Shown piece after piece: positions 1 through 7,623 of a stretch of 64,000 nt of DNA; position 1 is the stretch's first letter; the number at the start of each line of letters is the position of its first letter. Origin of the DNA: Rhizobium leguminosarum bv. trifolii WSM2297 (lineage in GTDB: Bacteria > Pseudomonadota > Alphaproteobacteria > Rhizobiales > Rhizobiaceae); contig NZ_JH719393.1 of NCBI RefSeq assembly GCF_000271845.1, positions 1,580,442 to 1,644,441 of the forward strand, written 5' to 3'. The notes below the pieces were generated by a model that made no database searches, was not told where the DNA came from, and saw nothing but the letters and a program-made list of their open reading frames with translations. The translations under genes and the position numbers were made by a program.

Positions 1-1131
1 GACCGGTACCGCGTCCGGTGTGCAATCTACATAAGCGCCCCAACTATCGGCGATCTCGATGCCCTTAAGCGCCGGGAACTGCTCGGTGACGCCCTTTAGA
101 ATAGCCGCGATCGTCCGGCGGCTCGGTCTTGGGTCGAGAACACGGATCCGCTCGAAAGGCGAAAGCGCATCCTTGTTCCACCTGGCCAGCGCTTCCGGTC
201 CATGGAACATGGATCTGCCCATGCCGATCTGGACCGCTTTCAGTCGCTTCAGAAACATCGGCATGAACCAGCGCGCGTAGCGGACGCCTTGTGGCGTTAT
301 ATCCAGCGTCGCTCTGCCGCTGACGGCAAGCGTGTAACTGCCATCCAACCTTCGGGTCAGCGAGCACTCCGGCGTATAGATCGCTTCGCCGAGATTGGTC
401 GTGGGTCGCGTACGAATTGCGGTCTGGCGCACGCTTGCCTGCGGGAATTGAACGCCGTACTGGCGGCAGAACAAGGATGTCCACGCACCGCCGGCGTTCA
501 GAACGGCCTGCGACCTGATAATCCCTTTTTCCGTGATCACCCCGGCAACCGCACCGTTGACGATATCAAGGCCTCGTGCGGCACATTCCTGGTGGATCGT
601 TGCTCCGAATTTGCGGGCGCCGTTCGCGATTGTTGGCGCGGCAATGGCCGGCTCGCCTTTGCCATCATCGATCGAATGGACCCCGCCCAGCCACCGGCGG
701 CCGTGCGCCGGGATTTTGTCATGCGCTTCCCGGGCGCTTAACATCTTCGTATTGACGTTGAATTGCCGGGCAACATCAAGCCATTGCTCCCATTCCGCCA
801 GCTGCTGGGGATTATCTGTCGCATAGAACAGACCGCATCGGCGGAAGCCGACGTCGTCGTCGATTTTGGCGGCGATCTGGTCCCACAGCTGCATGGAGAT
901 TCCCGAGAGCGGCAGCTCGCGCGCATCCCGGTTCTGTCGGCGGCACCAACCCCAGTTTCGGCTGGACTGCTCACCGCCGACATAGCCCTTTTCCACCAAA
1001 GCAACGGAGAGCCCCCGCTCTGCGAGTGAAAACGCCGCCGACGCGCCGACAATGCCGCCGCCGATGACGACGACGTCCGCCTTAGCGGGAAGCTCTTGAT
1101 CGCTCTGTATGGGCTTGAGGAGTGGTGACAT
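1..1131 (-). CDS. FAD-dependent D-amino-acid/glycine oxidase-like protein (3' end outside window)
   Basis: The reading frame opens at ATG 1131 and stays open for 377 codons to the window edge, so the C-terminus is missing. Near the N-terminus is a dinucleotide-binding motif (VVVIGGGIVGASAA) followed by [11 protein letters not shown], both typical of DadA/glycine-oxidase flavoproteins. The family oxidises amines or amino acids to imines using FAD. It is last in a minus-strand operon, 19 nt after a RidA gene, which fits because RidA hydrolyses imine products. It is a clear paralogue of the oxidase at 15590-16924, sharing the [11 protein letters not shown] block and overall layout. The exact substrate cannot be read from sequence; D-amino acid, N-methyl amino acid or opine are all possible. 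Confidence 0.85.
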   Translation of the reverse strand, partial: MSPLLKPIQSDQELPAKADVVVIGGGIVGASAAFSLAERGLSVALVEKGYVGGEQSSRNWGWCRRQNRDARELPLSGISMQLWDQIAAKIDDDVGFRRCGLFYATDNPQQLAEWEQWLDVARQFNVNTKMLSAREAHDKIPAHGRRWLGGVHSIDDGKGEPAIAAPTIANGARKFGATIHQECAARGLDIVNGAVAGVITEKGIIRSQAVLNAGGAWTSLFCRQYGVQFPQASVRQTAIRTRPTTNLGEAIYTPECSLTRRLDGSYTLAVSGRATLDITPQGVRYARWFMPMFLKRLKAVQIGMGRSMFHGPEALARWNKDALSPFERIRVLDPRPSRRTIAAILKGVTEQFPALKGIEIADSWGAYVDCTPDAVPV

Positions 1132-1150
1132 CGAGCCTGACCTGAATTGA

Positions 1151-1576
1151 TTAGTCGGAATTGTTTTCCGCCCGTTGGGCCGAAGGATTTTTTTCGAGTA
1201 CGGCGATCGCGTCGACTTCAACGAGATAACCGTAGTGGAGTTCGGGCACCGGAACGACGGTTCGCGCCGGACGCGCATCCCCTAGCCGTCCTGCATAGAC
1301 TTGGTTGAAGCGGGGCCAATTGCTCACGCCGACGATATAGGCCGTTACCCTGACGAGATCGGCTGGGGTTCCGCCTGCGGCTTTCAGAACCGCCAGCATG
1401 TTGTCGATGGCCTGGCCCGCCTGCGACTCGAAACTGTCGTCAGCAAGCGGCTCACCAGCCGGCCGGATAGGGAGCTGCCCGGAAATATAGAGATGCTGAC
1501 CCGCCAGCTTTGCCTGCACATAGTGACCTGCAGGGCTGGGCGCGCGACTGGTATTTACGGTTATGAAGTTGGACAT
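1151..1576 (-). CDS. RidA/YjgF family enamine/imine deaminase
   Basis: A 141-residue protein, the normal length for RidA. It has the family signature YISGQLP near residue 34 and the conserved RPARTVVPVPEL stretch with the ligand-binding arginine, then VEVDAIAV. RidA proteins hydrolyse reactive 2-aminoacrylate and other imines released by PLP enzymes or amino-acid oxidases. The start is chosen at ATG 1576, which overlaps the stop of the upstream gene as TGATG; a longer frame into that gene only shadows it. Translational coupling between a DSD1-type PLP enzyme and an FAD oxidase suggests it clears the imine made by one or both of them. Confidence 0.85.
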   Translation of the reverse strand: MSNFITVNTSRAPSPAGHYVQAKLAGQHLYISGQLPIRPAGEPLADDSFESQAGQAIDNMLAVLKAAGGTPADLVRVTAYIVGVSNWPRFNQVYAGRLGDARPARTVVPVPELHYGYLVEVDAIAVLEKNPSAQRAENNSD

Positions 1577-2754
1577 CACCAGCCTCCGAAGCGTTGCCAG
1601 CGAGCCTCGACGGCATGCGAGCGACCGCGGACCACATGATAGGCTTCGTGCTGAGCAGCGGTCGCACATGCATGGTTTGGCAGGATCCGCACCCGGTCTC
1701 CGACCGCCAGATCAGGCAGGCGCGCGTCCGACCCGGGCCTCACGGCGATAATTCCATGCTCCTGGTTCGCATCGGCAACGATGATGTCACGATAGGCATT
1801 GCCGTCGATGTCACAGACGAGCCCATAGCCCTGATCGACGGTTTGCTTGCTGGTGCCACGGTCCCGCGACAGCGACATCCACCCGCCATCGGTTATGATC
1901 CAGCCCTTCTCGCGCTGGTGTCCGATAACTGTCGCGAGCACGCTGAGGGCGATGTCGTCGACCTGGCAAATTCCGATCCCTGCCATCACCAGATCGAAGA
2001 ACACGAACACGCCGGCGCGGACTTCGGTCACCCCCGTTAGATCCTTCGCATGATGGGCCGTTGGCGTCGAACCGACGCTGACGACTGGGCACGCCAGGCT
2101 CGCACTGCGAAGAAGCTGCGCAGCTTCCACAACGGCCAATCGCTCCGCTTCCGCATAGCGCTGCTGCGCCTCGACGCCCCCACCCTTGTAGCTGTCGCCG
2201 GCATGGGTCAAAACACCACGCAGCTCGGCACCGGCCGCCAAGATCTGGCCGATCTCCAGCAACTCCGTGTGATTAGCAGGCACAACACCCGAACGGTGGC
2301 CATCGCAATCGATCTCGATCAAGGCTGGGATCCGCATTGCGGCGTTTCGGGATGCCTCGGCAACCGCCTGCGCCTGCTCGACGGTATCCAGTACCACCAC
2401 GAGATCGATGCCCATGGCGCGCAGTTCGACGACACGTGCGAGCTTTGCCGGGGCGATGCCGACCGCATAGATCATGTCGCGAACACCATTGGCCGCAAAC
2501 TGCTCGGCTTCCTTCAGCGTAGAGACCGTCGCCGGCCCCTCGGGGGCACTCATGACCCGCCGCGCCGCGTCAATCGACTTCGCGGTCTTCAGATGCGGTC
2601 GTAGCGACACGCCCAGGCCATCCAGCCGTTTCCTGAGCCGCGTGATATTCCGGTCCATCCGGTCGGCGTCCAAAACGAGACAGGGCGTTTCCAGCGTCGC
2701 AAGAGTGGTCGTTGCTGCCAAGCGAGTGGAGGGGTTGAACGTCGTTAGATCCAT
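1576..2754 (-). CDS. DSD1-type PLP enzyme (D-threonine aldolase / D-serine dehydratase family)
   Basis: A 392-residue protein with the alanine-racemase-like barrel and DSD1 C-terminal domain. The PLP lysine lies in RPHLKTAKS near residue 55, and the C-terminal NHAC motif (His-x-Cys) matches the metal-binding pair of D-serine dehydratase/D-threonine aldolase enzymes. These act on beta-hydroxy D-amino acids with PLP and a divalent metal. The start at 2754 is preferred over one 18 codons upstream because a GGAG ribosome site sits just before it. Being in one operon with RidA and an FAD oxidase suggests D-hydroxyamino-acid breakdown. Aldolase and dehydratase activity cannot be told apart here. 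Confidence 0.8.
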   Translation of the reverse strand: MDLTTFNPSTRLAATTTLATLETPCLVLDADRMDRNITRLRKRLDGLGVSLRPHLKTAKSIDAARRVMSAPEGPATVSTLKEAEQFAANGVRDMIYAVGIAPAKLARVVELRAMGIDLVVVLDTVEQAQAVAEASRNAAMRIPALIEIDCDGHRSGVVPANHTELLEIGQILAAGAELRGVLTHAGDSYKGGGVEAQQRYAEAERLAVVEAAQLLRSASLACPVVSVGSTPTAHHAKDLTGVTEVRAGVFVFFDLVMAGIGICQVDDIALSVLATVIGHQREKGWIITDGGWMSLSRDRGTSKQTVDQGYGLVCDIDGNAYRDIIVADANQEHGIIAVRPGSDARLPDLAVGDRVRILPNHACATAAQHEAYHVVRGRSHAVEARWQRFGGW

Positions 2755-2831
2755 CTGTCTGGTCTCCAATTCGAAATTCACCTTGTCTCTAAATCGTAAA
2801 GTTAGCAATTAATGTCCGGTGAAGGTTAGAT

Positions 2832-3560
2832 TCAGTTTGAGCTTAATGCTGACAGCGCAATATCACCCACATCAGCCTGAATCCGCTCGAGCACGTCGAT
2901 CTCCTTCTCGATCTCCAATCGCAAATCGGAACTGCCGGAAAACGCGCCGTTGAAAGCTGCTGTTCCGATGGTAAACCCTGCCGCGCCGGATCGCACGACG
3001 GCCGCCATCCTTTGAACGCTGTCGATCGATCCGGCAACCACCACAGGCTTGTCAACGGACCCGCACACGCGCGTCATCAACTCTTCAACATCGCCATCGA
3101 AGCGATAAGCAAGCAGATCAAGACCGCTCACGCCGTCGATCGCCGTCAATTGACGGGCACTCTCCACGATCGTCTCGATCGTTCCTTCGAGCTTGCTTGG
3201 ATGACCGACGATCTTGCCGGGGAAGGGGTAGTAGCCGATGTTCCTGTTTTCTATAAGCGGCAAAACGACGTGCGGTCGGGTTCCACCCATCAAGATGTCA
3301 ACGCCAAGGTCGACCGCGGCCTGCGCGGATCGTCGCTCGCTCTCCTCATCGAGGCTGACTACTTCGAGGTAAAGCGTGGCACCCGCCGTCTTGATTGCTG
3401 AAGCAAGGCTCAATAGTTTATCGAAGGGCAGGCCAATATCCTTGAACCCCACATGACAGATGCCGGCGGCAAGCACGTCCTTGAGGCGCTCAGCCGCATC
3501 GGCCACGGTGCGGTCCTGGTTAGTCAGCATGAATATGAAGTCCGGAGAAGTCTGGGGCAT
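2832..3560 (-). CDS. TIM-barrel protein of unknown reaction, linked to acid-sugar catabolism
   Basis: A 242-residue protein with the phosphate-binding end typical of (beta/alpha)8 barrels: PVVVAGSIDS near residue 172 and AGFTIGTAAF near 195. That layout recalls HisA/HisF and ribulose-phosphate-type enzymes, so a phosphorylated substrate is likely. It lies 11 nt after pdxA2 and so probably acts on, or after, the phosphorylated acid made by the kinase and dehydrogenase upstream. I do not recognise a characterised close relative, and an aldolase or isomerase role is inference only. Confidence 0.65.
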   Translation of the reverse strand: MPQTSPDFIFMLTNQDRTVADAAERLKDVLAAGICHVGFKDIGLPFDKLLSLASAIKTAGATLYLEVVSLDEESERRSAQAAVDLGVDILMGGTRPHVVLPLIENRNIGYYPFPGKIVGHPSKLEGTIETIVESARQLTAIDGVSGLDLLAYRFDGDVEELMTRVCGSVDKPVVVAGSIDSVQRMAAVVRSGAAGFTIGTAAFNGAFSGSSDLRLEIEKEIDVLERIQADVGDIALSALSSN

Positions 3561-3571
3561 CGAAAGCGCTC

Positions 3572-4546
3572 CTAGATTGCGTTGAGACGCAGTGCCTGAT
3601 CGAATGCGTAGCGAAGAGAGGAATGGTCGGCCGTACCGTGGCCCGCGATGTCGAATGCGGTTCCGTGATCGACGCTGGTACGGATGAAGGGCAAGCCGAT
3701 GGTGACGTTGACGCCGTTGTCGATGCCGAGATACTTGACCGGAATGAGGCCCTGGTCGTGATACTGCGCGACGACAATATCGAACTCACCCTTGCGGGCC
3801 CGCATGAAAATCGTATCTCCGGGCCAGGGGCCCGAAGCGTTTATTCCATGCTCCTGAGCTCGGCCGATCGCCGGCGCGATAATGTCGAGATCTTCGCGTC
3901 CGAACATGCCGTTTTCACCGGCATGGGGATTGAGGCCGGCGACGGCAATGCGGGGCGAAGCAATGCCATAAGCTTTGCCCGCCCGGTGCGCCAATTCGAT
4001 CGTTCTGAGCACGGAATCCTGCGTCACGAGGTCGATCGCGTCGCGCAACGAGACGTGGATCGTGACCAGGATCACACGCAGCTCGTCGTTTGCCAGCATC
4101 ATCGCGAACTTGTCGGTTCCCGACCGTTCTGCAAGAATTTCAGTGTGGCCGGGATAATTGAGCCCGCCCTTTTTCATCGCTTCCTTGTTGATCGGGGCGG
4201 TAACGATTGCTCCGATGTTGCCTGCCAGCGCTTCGTCGATCGCTCTCACGACATAATTGTAGCTGGCGCGCCCGGCGCGAGCGTCCACCCGACCGATCGG
4301 CAAATCGTCCGGCAGATCCGAGACGTTGAGAACGGCTATGAGTTTCGCGTCTGGGACCGCGTCATCGACCGACGCGATGGGCTGCACCTGGAGAGGAAGA
4401 CCGAGGGCACGGACGGTGCGTTCCATCACCTTGGCGTCACCGATCACCACCGCTTGCTCCGGCAGTCCGTCCGCGAAAACGCGTGCGATGATTTCCGGAC
4501 CGATCCCACAGGGATCGCCCATCGTTATTCCAACAGGCTTCTTCAT
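3572..4546 (-). CDS. pdxA2: PdxA2-type 4-phospho-threonate/erythronate dehydrogenase
   Basis: A 324-residue PdxA-family protein. The three metal-ligand regions are visible: YPGHTEIL, QYHDQGLIPVKYLG and DHGTAFDIAG; NPHAGENGMFG is also present. The PdxA2 branch oxidises 4-phospho-D-threonate or 4-phospho-D-erythronate with NAD and decarboxylates the product to dihydroxyacetone phosphate. The neighbour upstream is a DUF1537 kinase overlapping by 4 nt (ATGA), the usual partner of PdxA2, which argues against a vitamin B6 role. Stereochemistry of the substrate is not visible. Confidence 0.85.
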   Translation of the reverse strand: MKKPVGITMGDPCGIGPEIIARVFADGLPEQAVVIGDAKVMERTVRALGLPLQVQPIASVDDAVPDAKLIAVLNVSDLPDDLPIGRVDARAGRASYNYVVRAIDEALAGNIGAIVTAPINKEAMKKGGLNYPGHTEILAERSGTDKFAMMLANDELRVILVTIHVSLRDAIDLVTQDSVLRTIELAHRAGKAYGIASPRIAVAGLNPHAGENGMFGREDLDIIAPAIGRAQEHGINASGPWPGDTIFMRARKGEFDIVVAQYHDQGLIPVKYLGIDNGVNVTIGLPFIRTSVDHGTAFDIAGHGTADHSSLRYAFDQALRLNAI

Positions 4547-5754
4547 TTCTTATCTCCTAGCCAGAGGCCCCGAAGCAGATCGGCTGATCTCAGAAGGATA
4601 TTGGACGAGCCAAAGCCGCCCGCCTTTGTGATGATGTGAAGGGGGTACGATCCCGTCGTGCGGCCGACCGGAATCCCGGGCTCGATCTCGCCGAGAAGAT
4701 CCACAGAACCGATCCCAAGTTCGGTCAAGACGGATTCGGCGGTGTCCCCACCAGTCAGGAAAAGTCCGGTTACCGGGCAACGCTCCATAACCGCGCGGAC
4801 AGCCTGGCCAAGTGCGATTGCGATGCACCGAGGATCGGCAGACGTGCCTCCGTCAGACGTGGTCAGAATAACATCTCCGCTGGATCCGGATTGGTTATAT
4901 TGCGCAACGGCGCTTTCTGCCGCGAGAACGGGAGAGCGAGACGCCTCCTCGGCGTCGACGATGATCTGCCGGACGTTGCCGGGGCTCATCAGCCTCAGGC
5001 ATTGCTCACGGCTCAGAGGGTTGACGCTACCGATGACAAAGAGATTGAGAGACCCCGCGGCAGTCGGTGATGCGGTCACATCGGCGTGGCCGACATGATC
5101 CGCCAGCGCGATCGCTAGACCCGGAGATCCGCACCAAAGGATGGATTTCGGATCCGCCGCCGATTTCACCAGTCGGGCCAGGTCGTCCTGCATTGTTGCA
5201 TCGGCGATCAACACTTTCCTGTCATCGGCGCCAACTTCGCCAGACTTCAATGCTCGAACTTCGGCAAGCCCAAGATGACGGATTTCCGCCTCCGAGATAT
5301 CCCGAAACAGAGCGCGAAGACGCGAGTCCGTTATGGGGTGGAGCGGGTCCTTTGCAAACTCGGTTTCCTCCAACGGCACACCACGAAGAAGCTGGCGCCC
5401 TCCTTCAGTGGTTCGTCCACCTGCGGGGAAAGCAGGAGCGAGGATGGCAATATCCCGACCGGAAGCCCCGAGTGCGGCAATTACTTCGGCCGCAACGTGG
5501 CCGCGAATGGTGGAATCCACCGTATTGTAAAGAATATCTGCGGAGGCCAGGCTTTTTGCCGCCTGCGTCGCCCGATCGACAGCGTCCTCAACGGATGCGG
5601 CGCGACTTGCCTTGTTGACAGAGATGATCGCGACGTTTTCAGGCGTCGATCGCCGGTAGTCGGTAAAGACAAGGCATCTGTGCCCCATGCTCACGAATGG
5701 CCCGGCGCCATCCGTGGCACTCGTCAAATCATCGGCTAGGATTCCTACCTTCAA
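4543..5754 (-). CDS. Four-carbon acid sugar kinase (DUF1537, DtnK/DenK-like)
   Basis: A 403-residue protein with both DUF1537 domains. The N-terminal half begins ILADDLTSATDGAGPF (substrate side) and the C-terminal half has GLFLTGGDTAESVL and ITKAGGFGS (nucleotide side). The family phosphorylates C4 acid sugars such as D-threonate or D-erythronate at O4. It is the first gene of the minus-strand operon running to the left window edge and overlaps pdxA2 by 4 nt. A LysR gene diverges 108 nt away and is the likely regulator. Confidence 0.85.
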   Translation of the reverse strand: MKVGILADDLTSATDGAGPFVSMGHRCLVFTDYRRSTPENVAIISVNKASRAASVEDAVDRATQAAKSLASADILYNTVDSTIRGHVAAEVIAALGASGRDIAILAPAFPAGGRTTEGGRQLLRGVPLEETEFAKDPLHPITDSRLRALFRDISEAEIRHLGLAEVRALKSGEVGADDRKVLIADATMQDDLARLVKSAADPKSILWCGSPGLAIALADHVGHADVTASPTAAGSLNLFVIGSVNPLSREQCLRLMSPGNVRQIIVDAEEASRSPVLAAESAVAQYNQSGSSGDVILTTSDGGTSADPRCIAIALGQAVRAVMERCPVTGLFLTGGDTAESVLTELGIGSVDLLGEIEPGIPVGRTTGSYPLHIITKAGGFGSSNILLRSADLLRGLWLGDKK

Positions 5755-5831
5755 AATCGCCGTCCTGTCGGTTTGAAATGTTACGACGAGGATATTAGCG
5801 CTATTGCTTTTGCCGAAAAAACGATCAATTC

Positions 5832-5847
5832 TGACAGAAACCTGTCA
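5832..5847. promoter_or_regulatory. Candidate LysR operator palindrome
   Basis: Arms TGACAG and CTGTCA flank a 4-nt spacer in the gap between the acid-sugar kinase gene and the divergent LysR gene, 15 nt before the LysR start used here. LysR proteins usually bind such dyads in divergent promoters. The role is inferred from position and symmetry. Confidence 0.45.
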
Positions 5848-5862
5848 CTTTACCTCACAGAT

Positions 5863-6729
5863 ATGGCCGCACGATTTCCTTCTTTATCCGCACTGAGAGC
5901 ATTTGAATCGGCAGCACGCCATTTGAATTTCGGACGTGCGGGCGATGAATTGTATGTCACGCACAGTGCCGTCAGCAAACAAATCCGCTTGCTTGAGGAA
6001 GATCTGGGCGTGACCCTCTTTGAACGAAGAAACCGGGCCGTTTTCCTGACCGACGCGGGGCGGCGCCTGCTTGTTACGATGAGCGAGGTGTTCCGCCAGA
6101 TCAGCGATTGTTGCGACCAAATAAAAGGGGGTGGCTCGGCGCCTCTGGTGCTTTCATGTGAACCGACATTCACGCAGCGCTGGCTGATCCCGCGTCTTCC
6201 GCAATTTAACGCGCTTCATCCGGACATTGAGGTTCATGTGTTGGCCGCTGGTGGCCCTGTGAGCTTCGAGAGGAGCCATATTGATCTGGCGCTCAGGAGA
6301 AGCGACTTTAGCTGGTCGCCGGAATTGTTTATGGAAACGGTGGTAGAAGAACGTGTCGGCCCCGTATGCGCGCCACGCCTGTTGGCTTCAGGCAGCGATA
6401 TTCTCTCCTTGCCTCGCATCCATTCGGCCACACGTCGAGATGCGTGGACGCGGTTCGTCTCGGACAACGAGATCGCAGATCCAAATCCGCCCGGCAGCCA
6501 GGTATTCGAACATTTCTATCTGAGCATCGAGGCTGCAATCGCTGGGTTAGGTGCTGCGATCGGTCCAGAGCCATTGGTAGCCGATGCTGTGGGAAGCGGG
6601 CAACTTGTGGCGCCGCGGGGATTCTCCGGCAATGGCTACAGCTACATCCTGTTGAGCCGTCTTCCCTTCGAAGGCGATGCCAGAAAACGAAATTTCCTCT
6701 CCTGGCTTCGACGGCAGTTTGGTCCCTGA
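5863..6729 (+). CDS. LysR-family transcriptional regulator (GcvA-like)
   Basis: A 288-residue regulator with an N-terminal winged helix (FPSLSALRAFESAARHLNF, then HSAVSKQIRLLEEDLGVTLF) and a C-terminal substrate-binding fold. This layout is that of the GcvA/AmpR group. The start at 5863 fits the family N-terminus; the open frame reaches 30 codons further upstream with no family similarity. It is divergent from the operon 5754-1, so it probably activates that operon in response to a pathway intermediate. Confidence 0.85.
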   Translation: MAARFPSLSALRAFESAARHLNFGRAGDELYVTHSAVSKQIRLLEEDLGVTLFERRNRAVFLTDAGRRLLVTMSEVFRQISDCCDQIKGGGSAPLVLSCEPTFTQRWLIPRLPQFNALHPDIEVHVLAAGGPVSFERSHIDLALRRSDFSWSPELFMETVVEERVGPVCAPRLLASGSDILSLPRIHSATRRDAWTRFVSDNEIADPNPPGSQVFEHFYLSIEAAIAGLGAAIGPEPLVADAVGSGQLVAPRGFSGNGYSYILLSRLPFEGDARKRNFLSWLRRQFGP

Positions 6730-6820
6730 AGCGCCTAGCCTTGGTCAGCACCTTGGGGCTGGTGCTCCGCTAGTGAGACAATGGGCTAGTGGAGGACATG
6801 ACGGACATCGCAGCCGAAAC

Positions 6821-6845
6821 CGCGGCATTAGGTAGCAAAAACCAC
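6821..6845 (+). repeat. Left 25-bp inverted repeat
   Basis: Begins CGCGGCATTAGGTAGCAAA and ends ACCAC. It matches the reverse complement of 9139-9163 at 24 of 25 positions. It lies about 90 nt after the LysR stop codon. Confidence 0.7.
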
Positions 6846-6898
6846 GAGACCTGAAACGGCACCCCGACTACCCGGTTCCGGTGAAAACGCAGCCTCGA

Positions 6899-7267
6899 AT
6901 GAGTGTAGCGTACGAGTTGAAGCAGAAGCGAGCGGCCTTGATTGACAGGCTGCAGCAGCTTGAAAGGGAGCGGGTCGACATTCAGGAATTGGTGAGAGCG
7001 CTGGAGCGCGTGATCCTGAGCTATGAGCCAGACTTCCAGGCATCGTCACAGCCTGGGTCAGGTCGGGGTGATCGGCCTCGTAAGGCAAAGCCGTCGTCGT
7101 CCCAGGTAAAGGCGGCCATGAATGGCATAAACAAGCGCCAAGCCGTCTTGGAGGTCCTGCGCGAAGCAGGAGAACCGATCTCGGTGGCCGCGCTCCAGCT
7201 CTCGCGCGAGATCGGCGTCCAACAGCCAACACCGAAGCGTGGGGGCGGAGGGCAATGGCGGCAATAG
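6899..7267 (+). CDS. Small coiled-coil hypothetical protein, possibly truncated
   Basis: A 122-residue frame from ATG 6899 (another ATG lies 6 codons upstream). The first 50 residues are rich in Lys, Arg, Glu and Leu and look like a coiled coil. A basic, serine-rich linker follows, then KRQAVLEVLREAGEPISVA, which resembles the first helices of a winged-helix domain. The rest turns into low-complexity PTPKRGGGGQWRQ, so the domain looks cut or frameshifted. Function is unknown. It lies inside the inverted-repeat-bounded segment. Confidence 0.45.
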   Translation: MSVAYELKQKRAALIDRLQQLERERVDIQELVRALERVILSYEPDFQASSQPGSGRGDRPRKAKPSSSQVKAAMNGINKRQAVLEVLREAGEPISVAALQLSREIGVQQPTPKRGGGGQWRQ

Positions 7268-7543
7268 CGATGGCGTTGAAGGTCATGTTCAGGCTCCAAG
7301 TCGACGGCAGGCACAGCGGATCGGCGGACAAAAACGACCGCGGAAAGATCAGAGCTGTATTCGTATCATCCTGAACCTGACCCAGGTCTTACACGGTCTT
7401 TCCGCAAGAGGCGATCAGAGGAGGTCTAAATGGTTAATTGCCGAAGGTCGACAGCCGGGTCTCAAAGGGAATAGGCTTGCCCTGCTGCCTGAGGAAAAAT
7501 CGACAATCTGGAGAAGGTTTGGAGAGCCCGTAGCGCCCAGAAC

Positions 7544-7573
7544 TTGACAAAGGGATCGCCACTAAGGTAATCA
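7544..7573 (+). promoter_or_regulatory. Candidate promoter of the ATPase gene
   Basis: TTGACA at 7544-7549 and TAATCA at 7568-7573 are separated by 18 nt. The -10 element lies inside the first of three tandem repeats, so a protein bound to the repeats would block it. The ATPase start is 50 nt further on. Confidence 0.5.
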
Positions 7574-7607
7574 CAGTTAAGGTAATCACGATTAAGGTAA
7601 TTATATT
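7563..7607 (+). repeat. Three tandem 15-bp repeats (operator or iteron-like)
   Basis: Copies TAAGGTAATCACAGT, TAAGGTAATCACGAT and TAAGGTAATTATATT follow each other without gaps at 7563, 7578 and 7593. The core TAAGGTAAT is identical in all three. They overlap the promoter -10 region and end 16 nt before the ATPase start, which suits an operator. Confidence 0.75.
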
Positions 7608-7623
7608 TACAAGAAGGCAGCAT

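Larger units (their letters stand above)
7268..7623. other. 356-nt intergenic stretch before the ATPase gene
   Basis: I see no convincing gene in 7268-7540; the open frames there lack family features. The last 80 nt hold a promoter-like sequence and a triple 15-bp repeat, annotated separately. Confidence 0.5.
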
